From Chrysomallon squamiferum (Eukaryota; Mollusca; Gastropoda; Neomphalida; Peltospiridae): 25,000 nucleotides of DNA. Shown piece after piece: positions 1 to 24,424 of the stretch. The stretch's first letter is position 1. Every line of letters begins with the position of its first letter. The position numbers and the translations under genes are program-made. Location of the stretch: the NCBI GenBank assembly GCA_012295275.1, contig CM022674.1, forward strand, positions 1,393,177 through 1,418,176, given 5' to 3'. A model generated the notes under the pieces. It saw nothing but the letters and a program-made list of their open reading frames with translations, made no database searches and was not told where the DNA came from.

Positions 1-11804
<11,804 letters not shown>

Positions 11805-12740
11805 ACGACAGATTCGTGATAGGGCTAAATGTACAGGACAGTTTCCTTTAAATCATCTGTTAATTTTGGTTTTGATTTCATATTCATATATGTCTATGTG
11901 TGTGTGTATGTGTACATACATACATACATATATATATATATATACACACGTATATTTAAATATATATACACACACACATAACGTATATTTATATTCATGT
12001 AAATGTTTCTGTATATGTCAGTATGTGTATGTGGGTGCTTATAAATGTGTTTATGAGTGGGTGGGTTTGTGTGGGTGTGTATGGGTGTGTGTCAAGTATG
12101 TGGAATGTTTCTACCATATGTTTGAAAAGCATTTCTTTTCAAGTGTGTATAGTAGGCTAATTTATGAAATATAATTTTTTAAATTTAACAATGCCATGGA
12201 TCCATACTGTCATTCAAATGTTTTATCATTTTATCTCTTCATTTACTACTGTGAGTGAAAATGAATTAAAGACAGATTTCTTTATTTTTTATTAATATTA
12301 TTAATTAATTTATTTATTTATTTACTTTTAATGTATTTGTTGTTACTGACAGTTTTAATTTTTCAAATCAACAAACGTGAAATTATTTTCTTCTTTCATC
12401 TACAATAAAATAATTTGATGAAGAAGATGCTCCTATTTACTTGTAGAATAAAGATTCTTAAAGGAAATAGCCTTTTTATTATGTTACTAATTTCTAAATA
12501 ACTGTTTACATAAACTTTAATATTTTTGATATAAAAAGACTTCATTGTTAAAACGTACTGTTTATAATAATGTTTTCCTTTGTTTGTTAAAATGGTCAAA
12601 ATTGTAGTAATGTAAAAAAAGAGAAAATTGAACTTAAAACTTCCTGCTGTAAATAAGCTAAATAGCTTTTTTTTCTTCTTGCTTTTTTTCTTTTTTTTTT
12701 TTTCTTTTTTTTAATGTAACCCCTCGAACCAATAAATAAA
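11805..12740 (+). other. Probable XRN1 3' UTR with polyadenylation signals
   Basis: Follows the XRN1 stop. It contains TG/TA/CA-rich sequence at 11890-12095. AATAAA hexamers occur at 12404-12409 and 12731-12736, and ATTAAA at 12265-12270. The cleavage site cannot be chosen by eye because such hexamers are expected by chance in DNA this AT-rich. Confidence 0.4.
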
Positions 12741-12756
12741 AAAAAAAAACTTTTAA

Positions 12757-12925
12757 CACAGAATTTCAAATTCTAAGAAATCTTAATTACAGTTATTGGC
12801 CATTTTAGGATTGTCTTAATCATAGAATTTCCAGTTGTTAGAGAGTTTTAATCAAAGAATTTCTTAGTTTTGAATTATAGAACTTCTGTGATGATCTTAA
12901 ACATGGAATTTGTAATCAAAACCCA
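12757..12925 (+). repeat. Degenerate repeats, AGAATTTC-AGTTxTTAG family
   Basis: Successive units resemble ATAGAATTTCCAGTTGTTAG followed by AGxxTTTTAATCA, with a period of about 35 to 45 bases. A related copy at 11380-11470 lies inside the last XRN1 intron. Confidence 0.6.
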
Positions 12926-13745
12926 TTTGTCATTTTGTAGTCTCAAAAAATATATTTGTATATACGGAAAAATACCACCATTATAATAGTTGACTGCTTT
13001 CTTTGCTTAAACAATTTTAAAATGAAACACAATAAAACATTGACAGTTCTATGTTTTAAATTTGACATAATTTAGATAAGAAAGCATGATAAGAAAATTA
13101 ATTATATAAATTTTTATTTTATGGGCATTTTCTTTCTTTTAATGTAAATGGTTTCTCAATGTCTGAGAATAATATATTGTTTTCTCAGAATTTAAAAGAA
13201 CATATTGCTTTTGTTTTATTTGTTTTATTTGTTTTATATATATAAATATATAAAATGTCAGTTGTTTTGTGTATTATTTTTAAAAGCAAAATACTGTACT
13301 TATCAATTTATGAATTTAAACACGTCTTTGAATATGATGTATCATTTCTGATTCTCCTATCTGCAACTCTTTAAATAAATTTTTATGTTTGCTAAGATAG
13401 GTGTGAAGAAGATAAATATGTGTTTAGTATATTTCTTACATACTAGTCCTGTGTAGATTTTTAAAAAATGACACTATGTATAATAAACTGATTGAACATG
13501 AAATTAATGTTGAATGATTTGTAGTAGGCGATATGAACCAGAAAAAGGGATTTTTAAAAATGTTACAATTTGAAATCATTTAAATTTTTATCGTGTATAT
13601 ATATATATATTATTCAAAGAAATTTTTTTTAAATACGTGTATATATTATTCAAGGAGAAAAAATTAATTATTCTGATTGTGAATACACAATCATTGTATT
13701 ACAGTCTTTCTCTTATTCTCTTCCTATTGCTTGTCGTTCCTTTTC

Positions 13746-13857
13746 TGATAGATATCTATATAGATAGATAGAAAATATAGACAAACGGACTGACAGAGAG
13801 ATAAATAGATGGATAGACAGAGAGACAGCCAGATAAATAGAGCGACAGATAGATATT
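13746..13857 (+). repeat. (GATA)/(GACA)n imperfect repeat
   Basis: GATAGATA and GACAGAGA units alternate over about 110 bases. Confidence 0.85.
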
Positions 13858-15554
13858 CACATACAATCTGCCCACTTTTTTGCGATAATTAAGTTTACGA
13901 TGATGATTGGGATTTAAGCTACTTTTTAATGTAGGCAAATATGAGGTAAAATTTATTTAAAAAAAAAAATTCTAAATAAATAAATAATAACAACAACAAA
14001 AACATAACAATAATAATTATTATTAGTATTATTGTCATTGTTGTGTTAATTAACTGTGAAAATAAATATTTAATATTAATTTTAATCTTTTATTAACAAG
14101 CTTTAATTAAATTTTAAAAAAAAAAAAAAAAAAATTGATTCGTTCAAATATTGTGTAGGTTCAAGCAAACAAAGCTTTGAAGAGTATACACAGACGATTA
14201 TTCATCAATCATTAAATAACACTAAACATTACCCAACATTAAAACAATATTACAGTGCATTACTTGCTGTCACAGATCGCTGAGGCCTGTGTGAAATATT
14301 TTCAAAGGCAATGAAATAAACTCAATATTTCATAGACAGAAATGCTAGTGAATCAATATTTTTAATAGTTCTTATTGTAACATTGGTGAAATAACAGCAG
14401 ATTAAATATTCGATTAATCATACATAACGTCAGTGGATAGTTCAGTCTGTATTGCTTTCTGACGTAACAGCGAGTTCCAATTAAAAGTTGTAAACGTTAC
14501 TCGATTGTTCGGGGAAATGGTTTACACATGAAAACGATTTTCAGTCGTTAATTAATTAAAGATAAATGCAACTATACTTTACTAGACATACTGAATAACT
14601 TTCTGTAACGATCCTGAATTACAAACATTCAGTATTTCTGAAATATTACCTTCGCAGGAAATAACTAACATTTATTAGTAGGGGGGAGTTTTCTTTTTAT
14701 TAGTCTTTTTAAATTCTACGGATAGGTTATAATTATGTCCTCATTAGCAAAGGAAAAAAAAAAGCAACACGTAATAAGTTTAATAAAAGCAGCTGTTTCT
14801 TTTCATTTTTTTTTTTGTTCCACAACATTCACTTTTATTAATTACTCTAAACATGAATCGAATACTTTCATTGTTGTTTATTCTGAAAGCCTCTTCAGAA
14901 CGGGAAAACGAGTGAGACAAACTAATAATACCATCGTTCCACAGAGACAATGTGATATGACCTGTTTATTGTGTCTAATAATTATATATTTAGTAAATTA
15001 CTGAATTTGTTTTCTCAACTGGAAGCCATGTTTGGTGTTACTGTCTACCGCAACCAGCAGTTCATTGATACAGATGCGACCCAAACAGTCTAAAGGTATG
15101 AACTGATACTTATACACCAATATAAACACGAACGGTAGAACAACTCCTCTGGAATCCTAGTGTAATTCACGTGAAATATTTGTTTTTCGTATTTTTCTAT
15201 TTTATTTATCCACCCAATCGTCTGCAGAAGATGAATAAACTTCAATGACCTTTTCAAGGTTGTTGTTTTCAAACTACGTCGAAATGGTCAGCGTAAATAA
15301 AAGCTGACAGCAGCCCGCCCAGGACAGACAACAAAAGAATTATTAATTATTCAAAGAAATTTCCTCACAACGTATAAAATTTTCAAACATTTTGTTGTTT
15401 TCAGCCTAAGTGTTAATGGGCGGGTCTTACAATTTTTTCTTTTACCACTGGTCACGTGTCTGTTGTTTTCTCATCGAGCAGCGGTACCTGATCAATCATT
15501 AAAATATTCTTTATACCCTGACTTATGGGACTTCATATTATTATGCTGATTAGA

Positions 15555-15641
15555 GTGTCTCTCTGTCTCTGTCTGTCTTCACACACACACACACACATAT
15601 ACACACAAATAGACACGTGTGTGTATATAGATAGATAGATT
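15555..15641 (+). repeat. (CTGT), (CA)n and (GATA) short simple repeats
   Basis: CTGTCT repeats, then CA at about 15580-15598, then GATA at 15628-15641. Confidence 0.85.
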
Positions 15642-15683
15642 ATACTTCCCTCTCAGAGTCAATTTTTATAATTCTACAACACA

Positions 15684-15890
15684 ATGGGTGGAACGGAAAA
15701 AAAGACCAGACGGCGCCCTAAGGAAGGTTGCTATTACATTGTTACAGAGCTAGAGCGATCTAGATTGTTTCCCTTTCCTGCCAAAGATCAAGACCAGTTA
15801 TATAACTGTACACAGTCTGTGGCTTGTATCTCTAACCTCACACACACGATTCTATTCGAAAACGTAATGAGTTTCTTCCACAATCAGTAA
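15684..15890 (+). CDS. Small open frame, 68 codons, doubtful
   Basis: A true ATG opens 68 codons starting MGGTEKKTRRRPKEG, with a basic N-terminal cluster and then mixed sequence with Cys residues, ending in TAA. The -3 base of the ATG is A, a favourable start context. I recognise no domain, and a frame of this size is common by chance. It lies in a stretch of normal complexity between repeats. It could also be part of a non-coding RNA or an old mobile element fragment. Confidence 0.12.
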   Translation: MGGTEKKTRRRPKEGCYYIVTELERSRLFPFPAKDQDQLYNCTQSVACISNLTHTILFENVMSFFHNQ

Positions 15891-16679
15891 TGTATCGGTT
15901 CGACTGAAGTATAATCAGTTAGTTCTATTGCCGTCGTCAAACAAACCAAAACTTTTAATTATTTTCATTTCACCTACCCGGAAACACCGACATATCAATC
16001 GATCATGCAGTTCTAATGCCTCTGTCCAATTTTTTTTTTTTTTTTTTTTTTTATTCCTTTTATTGTTATTGCTTTTTAATAATACCAAATCGATTTACAT
16101 CTGCATGTCTTTATTGTTTTTGATCGTCGGCGAAATGATACACAAAGCCACGTTCGCTGTTTATTCATTCAGAAAACACTTAATGGTACGAAACAGCGAA
16201 CGTCGAAGGATTTGCCAGCAGTTTCATTAAAGAAAGATTAGACGCCGTTAACAGGACAACAGTTATACATTATACACACGGTCAAGCTGTCTCTCAGGGC
16301 GTTCGAACTCAGTTCCGCACGTAAGCATGAACCAAAGAAGATAACAGCACAGGTCAGATATCGTTAACTGCCGCAAAAGCCAGAAATTAATTTGTTTAAC
16401 GACTGCTCAATATATTATTAATCTGTGGCTGTGTGGAATTGTACTGATTGGTTAAACAGCTCAGTGCAGGTAATGTGTCAGTTAGCGAAACACGTATTTC
16501 ATTTGTACCTTTACATAGACAGGGAAGATGTTTGATAAAGCAGTCCTTGAAAAACGGTTAGAATGGGCAATAATGCGAAAAGGAGACGTTGGCAGGTGTT
16601 TGTGAACGTAAAAGCCCAGAGTGATATTATTGAAATTAAATTGAAACGTGTTCAGATTGAGACAAACGTTTTCAAACTA

Positions 16680-16995
16680 TCCATTACACAATAATAAAGT
16701 AACAAATAAAGAACAGTAATAAAACAACAATTACAGTAACAGTAACAATAGTATTAATATTAAAACAACAGCAACAACAAGAAACAACGCAAAAAACCCA
16801 AATATAATAACAATCATAATAATATGAATGATAATAATAATAACAACAAAAAAGCAACTATATAACAACACCAACAACAAGAGATAATAATAATAAAAAT
16901 AATAATGAAGATGATGATGATGATGGTGGTGATGATAATAATATTGATGATGATGATGATGATGATGGTGATGATATTAACAATAGTAATAAAAA
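16680..16995 (+). repeat. Mixed trinucleotide repeats (AAC, AAT, GAT)
   Basis: ACA/AAT-rich sequence followed by ATGATGATG with GGT variants at about 16905-16975. It gives false Met-rich and Ile-rich reading frames. Confidence 0.88.
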
Positions 16996-17222
16996 ACAAG
17001 GCAAATAGCTCAGTATTGTTACCAAGGACAAACACTAAAGTGGACGCGCCCCCTATCAATCAAATTCCAGCTTGTAATAATTACATACATGCGCACACTC
17101 ATTATGTGAACATTAACTTTTGTTTGTGACGGCAAAGGTGACTTCAGTTCTATCATAATCGATAAGAAAAATGGAGACCTTATTACTTCTATTAGTCTGA
17201 TACGGTCCGGTTGCTTTGTCGT

Positions 17223-17278
17223 TATTTATTTATTTATTTATTTATTATTAGTAGTAGTAGTACTACTACTACTACTAC

Positions 17279-17352
<74 letters not shown>

Positions 17353-17450
17353 TTATTTAAAAAAAAAAAAAAAAAAAAAAAATTATTATTTATTTATTTA
17401 TTTATTTATTTATTATTATTATTATTACTTTTTTTTTTTTTTTTTTTTTT
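17223..17450 (+). repeat. Compound (TTTA)/(AGT)/(ACT)/(ATT)/A/T array with palindrome
   Basis: TTTA repeats, then AGT repeats that switch to ACT repeats, forming a perfect 26-base palindrome at 17249-17274. ATT, TTTA, an A tract of about 22, TTTA, ATT and a T tract of about 22 follow. Confidence 0.93.
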
Positions 17451-17869
17451 AAGCCTTTATTAAAATGACCAACATCGAACTGTTGATCGATCCTGTACTG
17501 ACCGATATGAATTTGTTTATCGACGAAACTTAATTACATCAGCACCGTTCGTTCTAGGTGGCGCTGTCGTTTCAGCGATTTCTATGAGAGAGAAAAAAAA
17601 AAAAAAAAAATGGCGACAGTAATAACAATTCTAAACGTTTATTGATTTCTGGTCGTCGCATCATGTTCATGCTCCCGTGAACGCTGCAGTCTCGCAGACA
17701 GTCACGGACGATCAGACACGTCGTAAAATCGCCGCTTAGTGTTATCTAGCATGTTTCAGCACTGTGAAGCTTCCTTTTATTTATTTGTTCTAAGAAGAAA
17801 GAGAAACAGAGTGGCTGCTACATTTGTTTGCTCTGAGGTAGTTGAGTAGAAAACACGATTTGAGTTTAA

Positions 17870-18325
17870 GCGGGAAAAACATTTTCTATGACGTTTCTGA
17901 AAACGAAGCTTGTTGAATGGAAAACATTATTAAATGTTTCCAGAGATGAAACGTGTTAAATGGGGAGAGGAGCGTGTCATAATCCTGGTGTCATAAAAAA
18001 ATTAAAATTCAGCGGAAAAGGATTATTTAAATTTTCTGAAAAAGGAATTAGTTTTGTGGTGAATATAATTTTGCTTTCAAAAAGAGAAGTTCAGTGGACA
18101 AAAATTATTTGAAATTCCTGAAACGAAAACATTATTAAAATATTCTTAAAACGAAACTAGTTTTGTCGTGAACATGATTTTGCTTTCAAACAAGAAGTTC
18201 AATGGAAAAAAAAATGTATTTAAAGTTTCTGAAAAAGAAATGATCTGAATGAAAAACATTACTAAAATTTTCTTAAAACGAAACTAGTTATGTGGTGAAC
18301 ATAATTTTGCTTGTAAAACGGAAGT
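17870..18325 (+). repeat. Degenerate tandem repeats just upstream of the channel gene
   Basis: The segment ACGAAACTAGTTxTGTxGTG followed by AACATxATTTTGCTTxxAAA recurs with starts near 18043, 18152 and 18278. Between copies come AGTTCAxTGGAAAA and GAAAACATTATTAAA motifs, also seen at 17920. Spacings are about 110 and 127 bases. The array ends about 165 bases before the channel start codon, so it may lie in the promoter or 5' UTR. Confidence 0.7.
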
Positions 18326-18490
18326 GGAGTGGGCCACTCTTTACTTGCTGAAACGAAAAATATCTCAATCGAAAACTTTGCCACGACTTGAATATTTGTG
18401 AAACGAAATTCATTAGTGGTATGTATACGTCATCATAATAACAGTTATGAAATTTTCCGAAGCGAAAATTGTTGTTCCGTAAATACAACG

Positions 18491-20557
<2,067 letters not shown>

Positions 20558-20635
20558 GTTCGTTTTAATGCTGCCGTTTTACTTGTATTCGTCTCATCAA
20601 CGCCGGAATTATTAATTAATTTTGAATATTTAGAT

Positions 20636-20637
20636 AT

Positions 20638-20713
<76 letters not shown>
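20636..20713 (+). repeat. (TTTA)n-(TTA)n microsatellite
   Basis: TTTA repeats to about 20669, then ATT repeats to 20713. Confidence 0.95.
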
Positions 20714-20714
<1 letters not shown>

Positions 20715-20980
20715 AACATTTTGGTTTTCGGCTTCTTTTGTTTATTATTTATTATTTTATTTAGTTATTTATTTGTTTTATTTTACATACGCACGCACGC
20801 ACGCATGCACGTACACACACACACATATATATAGGCCTATATATAAATAGAGTATTCCTCTATGTTCTTTTTATACAATGTATGTACTTTTTATTAATAC
20901 ATTAAATTAATTCTCAGATTTGTATTATTGTTTCCGCTTTACTCTAGAATATTCAGATGATCTTCAAACAATAATAATAA

Positions 20981-21145
20981 GAAGAAGAAAAAGAAGAAGA
21001 AGAAGAAGAAGAAGAAGAAGAAGAAGAAGAAGAACAACAACAACAACAACAACAACAACAAAATAAAAAATAAAATGAATAAATAAATAAATAAATATCT
21101 GCCCCTAGTGACAATGTCATTCTTTGAAACTTTCAGGTTTGTATT

Positions 21146-21185
<40 letters not shown>
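20981..21185 (+). repeat. (GAA)n-(CAA)n-(AATA)n run and A36 tract
   Basis: GAA repeats at 20981-21033 pass into CAA at 21034-21060 and AATA to about 21095. After a 55-base spacer comes an A tract at 21150-21185. Confidence 0.95.
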
Positions 21186-21189
<4 letters not shown>

Positions 21190-21350
21190 TCACCAAATTT
21201 AAACCTTGAGTAGAAGTCTGGCTTAACTCATGACACTAATTATAATGCTATCCACTTATACATTATATCGATAGCTCTTAACCTCTGTATGCTTTACCAA
21301 AAGTCTACCATAGCATGATTGACCTCTGCTACGTCAAATAAACAAAGCGA

Positions 21351-21358
21351 TGACGTCA
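21351..21358. promoter_or_regulatory. Perfect palindromic CRE (TGACGTCA)
   Basis: The full cAMP-response element palindrome, bound by CREB/ATF-family bZIP proteins in animals. It lies about 800 bases past the channel stop. An 8-base match alone is weak evidence, but CpG-containing octamers are rarer than average in AT-rich DNA. Confidence 0.25.
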
Positions 21359-22550
21359 TCATAAAAAAGTGTTATTTTGGTTAGATACTGAAAACGAAAG
21401 AGCATATTAATATTTTTATGATTTTTGGTTTTCGAAACATATTGGAGGATTTTCGTTTAACTGATGGTTGCAGTTTGGAGGTAAAAAACAGTTAAATAAT
21501 TTTTAATGCTTTCTTCTGCAGTCTGCGTTTTAGTGGATGTGGTTTTAGCTGTGTTTAATATTGTTTTAATAACGACAAATCCTACATAGGAGTATGTATG
21601 TATGTTAATATGCGTGTGTGTGTATACACATACATATATATACACATAAAGATATCTGCATGCATATGTACACACACGTTTTCACGTTGTTTCAAAAACT
21701 GATATATATATATATATAATACCATTTTATGATTTATCCAAATCCTAGAATACCACAATTAACAGAAAATTGGCTTTAGACGTATATTAAGTTGAAACTA
21801 TGAAAGAGAATTTGTTCTTTCAATATAACTGTTTATTTCATATTTCAAATATTTATTAAGGCTTGGTCCGTGATACTGGAAAATCCAGAAATCCGAGTAA
21901 CCAGCAAGACCAGGCTTATTTCACAAATGTTCAGATACCTGCTCCAAAATCTCAGTCTTCTTCATTGGTTAGGCTAACCTGCTCGACTCGTGTGGGTCAC
22001 AGGTCAACTCTAGCAAAGTGCATCCATAAGTTAGAGTCCGTGCGCAGTGGTTGTTTATCAGAATGACGTGGTATATGCTGTCCTGTTTGCATGAACGATT
22101 CATTGCAGATAATTAAAAATAAAATGTTGCAGTATATCATGTGAAAACAATAATGAAATTGCTAAATGTTTGGCAGCGATATAAAGAGTTTTATTAAAGC
22201 GGATTAAAATTTTAAAATTTTGAATTTCGGTTGATGAGTGAAACGTTGCAAAACTGAACAGTATTTCGATCAGATTAAAAAGTTCGGTTTGAATGGCTGT
22301 TCGGCATTAAAAAAAAAAGGTTGATAAATCACAGGTCAGATTTACAGAAATTCCAGTTTTCGAGAAATGTCACTGTACCATTAAATATAAACCAATAACA
22401 TATTGCTATAACTAGCTGTAACAGATATATTAATGAAAATAGATTATAAAGGGATGTATAAACAGTCTACATACATACTTTTTGAATATAATTTCAGGTG
22501 ATTCATTCTTTGTTTTCTAATTGTGTAGTGGGGTTGTTTTAATTACGAAA

Positions 22551-22558
22551 TGACGTCA
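22551..22558. promoter_or_regulatory. Second perfect palindromic CRE (TGACGTCA)
   Basis: The same octamer, about 600 bases upstream of the third gene's ATG. It could belong to that gene's promoter. No TATA box or start site can be tied to it. Confidence 0.28.
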
Positions 22559-22654
22559 CAATAAATGGAAATGTCAGCCTTCTGGTATTTTCACGAACTT
22601 TTTATTTCTTCATACTATATTACTAGCAGAGACTGTTTGCAAAACAGTTGAATG

Positions 22655-22659
<5 letters not shown>

Positions 22660-22690
<31 letters not shown>
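22660..22690 (+). repeat. (CA)n microsatellite
   Basis: About 15 CA units, followed by CTCACTT. Confidence 0.95.
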
Positions 22691-22695
<5 letters not shown>

Positions 22696-23157
22696 TTATA
22701 TGAGGTGTTGTTTCGTACTAAGGAACGTATGTTAATCGTGACTCAAACTTGTTACTGTTGTGTTTATAGATGATGTACCGCGTTGTTGTTAGCAGATATT
22801 ACAACTGTAACATCATCTACAAATATACTGCAGTGTCTTCCTCTTTTGTTTATTTAAAAGTTAATCATTAGTGCTATGTTTCTGTTTACAGACTTCTTCG
22901 TTGACTGTTTGTGCAAACCAGAAGAGAACGTGATTTGCACGATGTGCACAAAAATACAGTTTCCACACTAAAAATAGAAACAAAAACAAAAACAAAAATT
23001 AAAAAGAAAAATTAAAAATTAAAACATTATTTAAAAAAAAAAAAAAAAACAATAATAAAACATTTTAAAAACATTTTTTAAAAATAAGGAAAAAGGATAA
23101 ACAAACAAACAAATAAATAAATAAACGTAATTTTGAAAAAAATCACGTCTGAAACAG

Positions 23158-24424
23158 ATGGCCGATTGTAAAACATCAACTTGGCAATTATCTGAGGCAT
23201 CTTTTGGTCACGTGACGTCGCATCTGCTCGCGACTGCAGACGAACCAAAACTGACAGAAGCGAACGAAAATTGGAAAAAGTGCGGCGTCAAAAACGGTTG
23301 CGATTTTGAGACATACGGAGCTGAACATACAAACACGCCAAGCATTTCATTAAACAGTGATTTGTTTTGCAAGTACAGAAAAAAACATCTTTATTCCGAG
23401 CTGATGAACTGCTCGACAACAGAACATGTTAATTCCGTTTTAATAGACAAATGTTTCAATGCACCCAGTGTGCACCCAGTAGGACAGTCTTCAACGATAA
23501 CTCAGGAATTAAAGAAGAAAAGAAGACAATTCGTAAAGAATTTGAAAGCCAAAGCTGTTTCCAGTTTGAATGCAAAAACCGAACAAACTAAATGGGAAAG
23601 CAACATTTTGCACCAATCGATCGACAACTCTTCACCCACGTATTGTAAAAAAATAAAAAAAGTACAAACGTCAAATGGCTATGACCAGCCCGTCAAAAAT
23701 CGTTTCAACAAATCTGACAATTATTTCCTCGCTCCTTTAAATAACATTCTAGAAAACGTCAATCAGACAAGGAGCTATCTTCAGACGTTTGACGAAAATT
23801 CCGCTGATAGCGGAGTCTCTCACGTGATAACGACATCCAGCACTTGTCCGTCGTCTGTCAGTCTTTCAAAAACGACGAAAGATGAAACTGCGAAACTCTT
23901 TGTTCCTGTAGAACATTTACCATCGACGTTAAACGTAGATTCTTCTCAGATCAAATGTCAGGCCGCAAGATTCGAAAAAAACTGCTCACCAAACGCAAAT
24001 GTCTACCCTTCCTCGGTTGCACCTCTTCCCACCGTCCCTACTATATTTCGTCCTGTTCCGAAAGAAAAGCCAGAAATCTTCTGCGAATATCAAAGGCACA
24101 CAAACGACAGCCGTCCTAACGATATTACTGTTCCATTTGCACGGCGTTTCGTTACCCATAGAATACATCTCAAATGGACAAATTTTAGTTCCATCTCCGG
24201 TATGTAACCTTGGTAACAAGGACGCGCTCTCAATGTCGTGCGTGAGGCAGGTTAATCATCCGAGCGCCGAGCTTGGAGGAACTGACGAAACAAAAACGAA
24301 ACGAAAATATCCGGCAGTGCCAAGACACGTTTACAATTACGCCCAGTTTGCCGAGCTTTGCCGAGCCAGAGAGGATGAAATGGCGGTGCATTTTTTAGTA
24401 ACCAAATATCTTAGCGATAACTGA
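23158..24424 (+). CDS. Unrecognised protein, coding frame broken near the 3' end
   Basis: The first frame runs 23158-24207 (349 residues, MADCKTSTWQLSEASFGHV...). It has an upstream in-frame stop at 23134, so the start is well bounded. A second frame, shifted by +1, is open through 24424 and ends in a helical, conserved-looking stretch (YNYAQFAELCRAREDEM, VHFLVTKYLSDN). Composition of both parts is coding-like: higher GC than flanks, few low-complexity runs. The protein is Ser/Thr/Asn/Lys-rich and mostly disordered in appearance, with a basic segment at residues 118-139 (LKKKRRQFVKNLKAKAVSSL) that could be a nuclear localisation signal plus helix. No signal peptide or membrane segment is seen. 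The switch to the second frame most likely falls between about 24060 and 24160. If joined there the product is about 420 residues. I do not recognise the family. Confidence 0.6.

Larger units (their letters stand above)
12741..18490. other. Intergenic region between XRN1 and the potassium channel gene
   Basis: About 5.7 kb without a convincing gene. It holds degenerate repeats (12757-12925, 13145-13215, 17870-18325), GATA/GACA repeats (13746-13857), A tracts, trinucleotide arrays (16680-16995, 17223-17450) and a few moderate-complexity islands near 15000-15090, 15684-15890, 16150-16620 and 17540-17760. The last island may contain the channel gene promoter, but I see no definite core element. 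Confidence 0.6.
20558..23157. other. Intergenic region between the channel gene and the third gene
   Basis: Holds the channel 3' UTR (ATTAAA at 20901-20906 is a possible signal), TTTA/ATT repeats (20636-20713), a GAA/CAA/AAT run (20981-21095), an A tract of about 36 (21150-21185), a moderate-complexity island at 21860-22066, two TGACGTCA palindromes, a CA run (22660-22690), and A-rich sequence at 22965-23130 just before the third gene. No convincing exon was seen. Confidence 0.6.

Noticed and set aside
16301-16312. GTTCGAACTC, similar to a tRNA B box
   Set aside because: There is no A box at the right distance upstream and no cloverleaf can be folded by eye.
18398-18490. 31-residue N-terminal extension of the channel
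   Set aside because: It would begin at GTG, not ATG; the first in-frame ATG is 18491.
24200-24255. Mini-intron from GTATGT to nearby AG sites in the third gene
   Set aside because: It would be only about 50 bases, and the two acceptors tested lead either to an immediate stop or to a frame without the plausible C-terminus.
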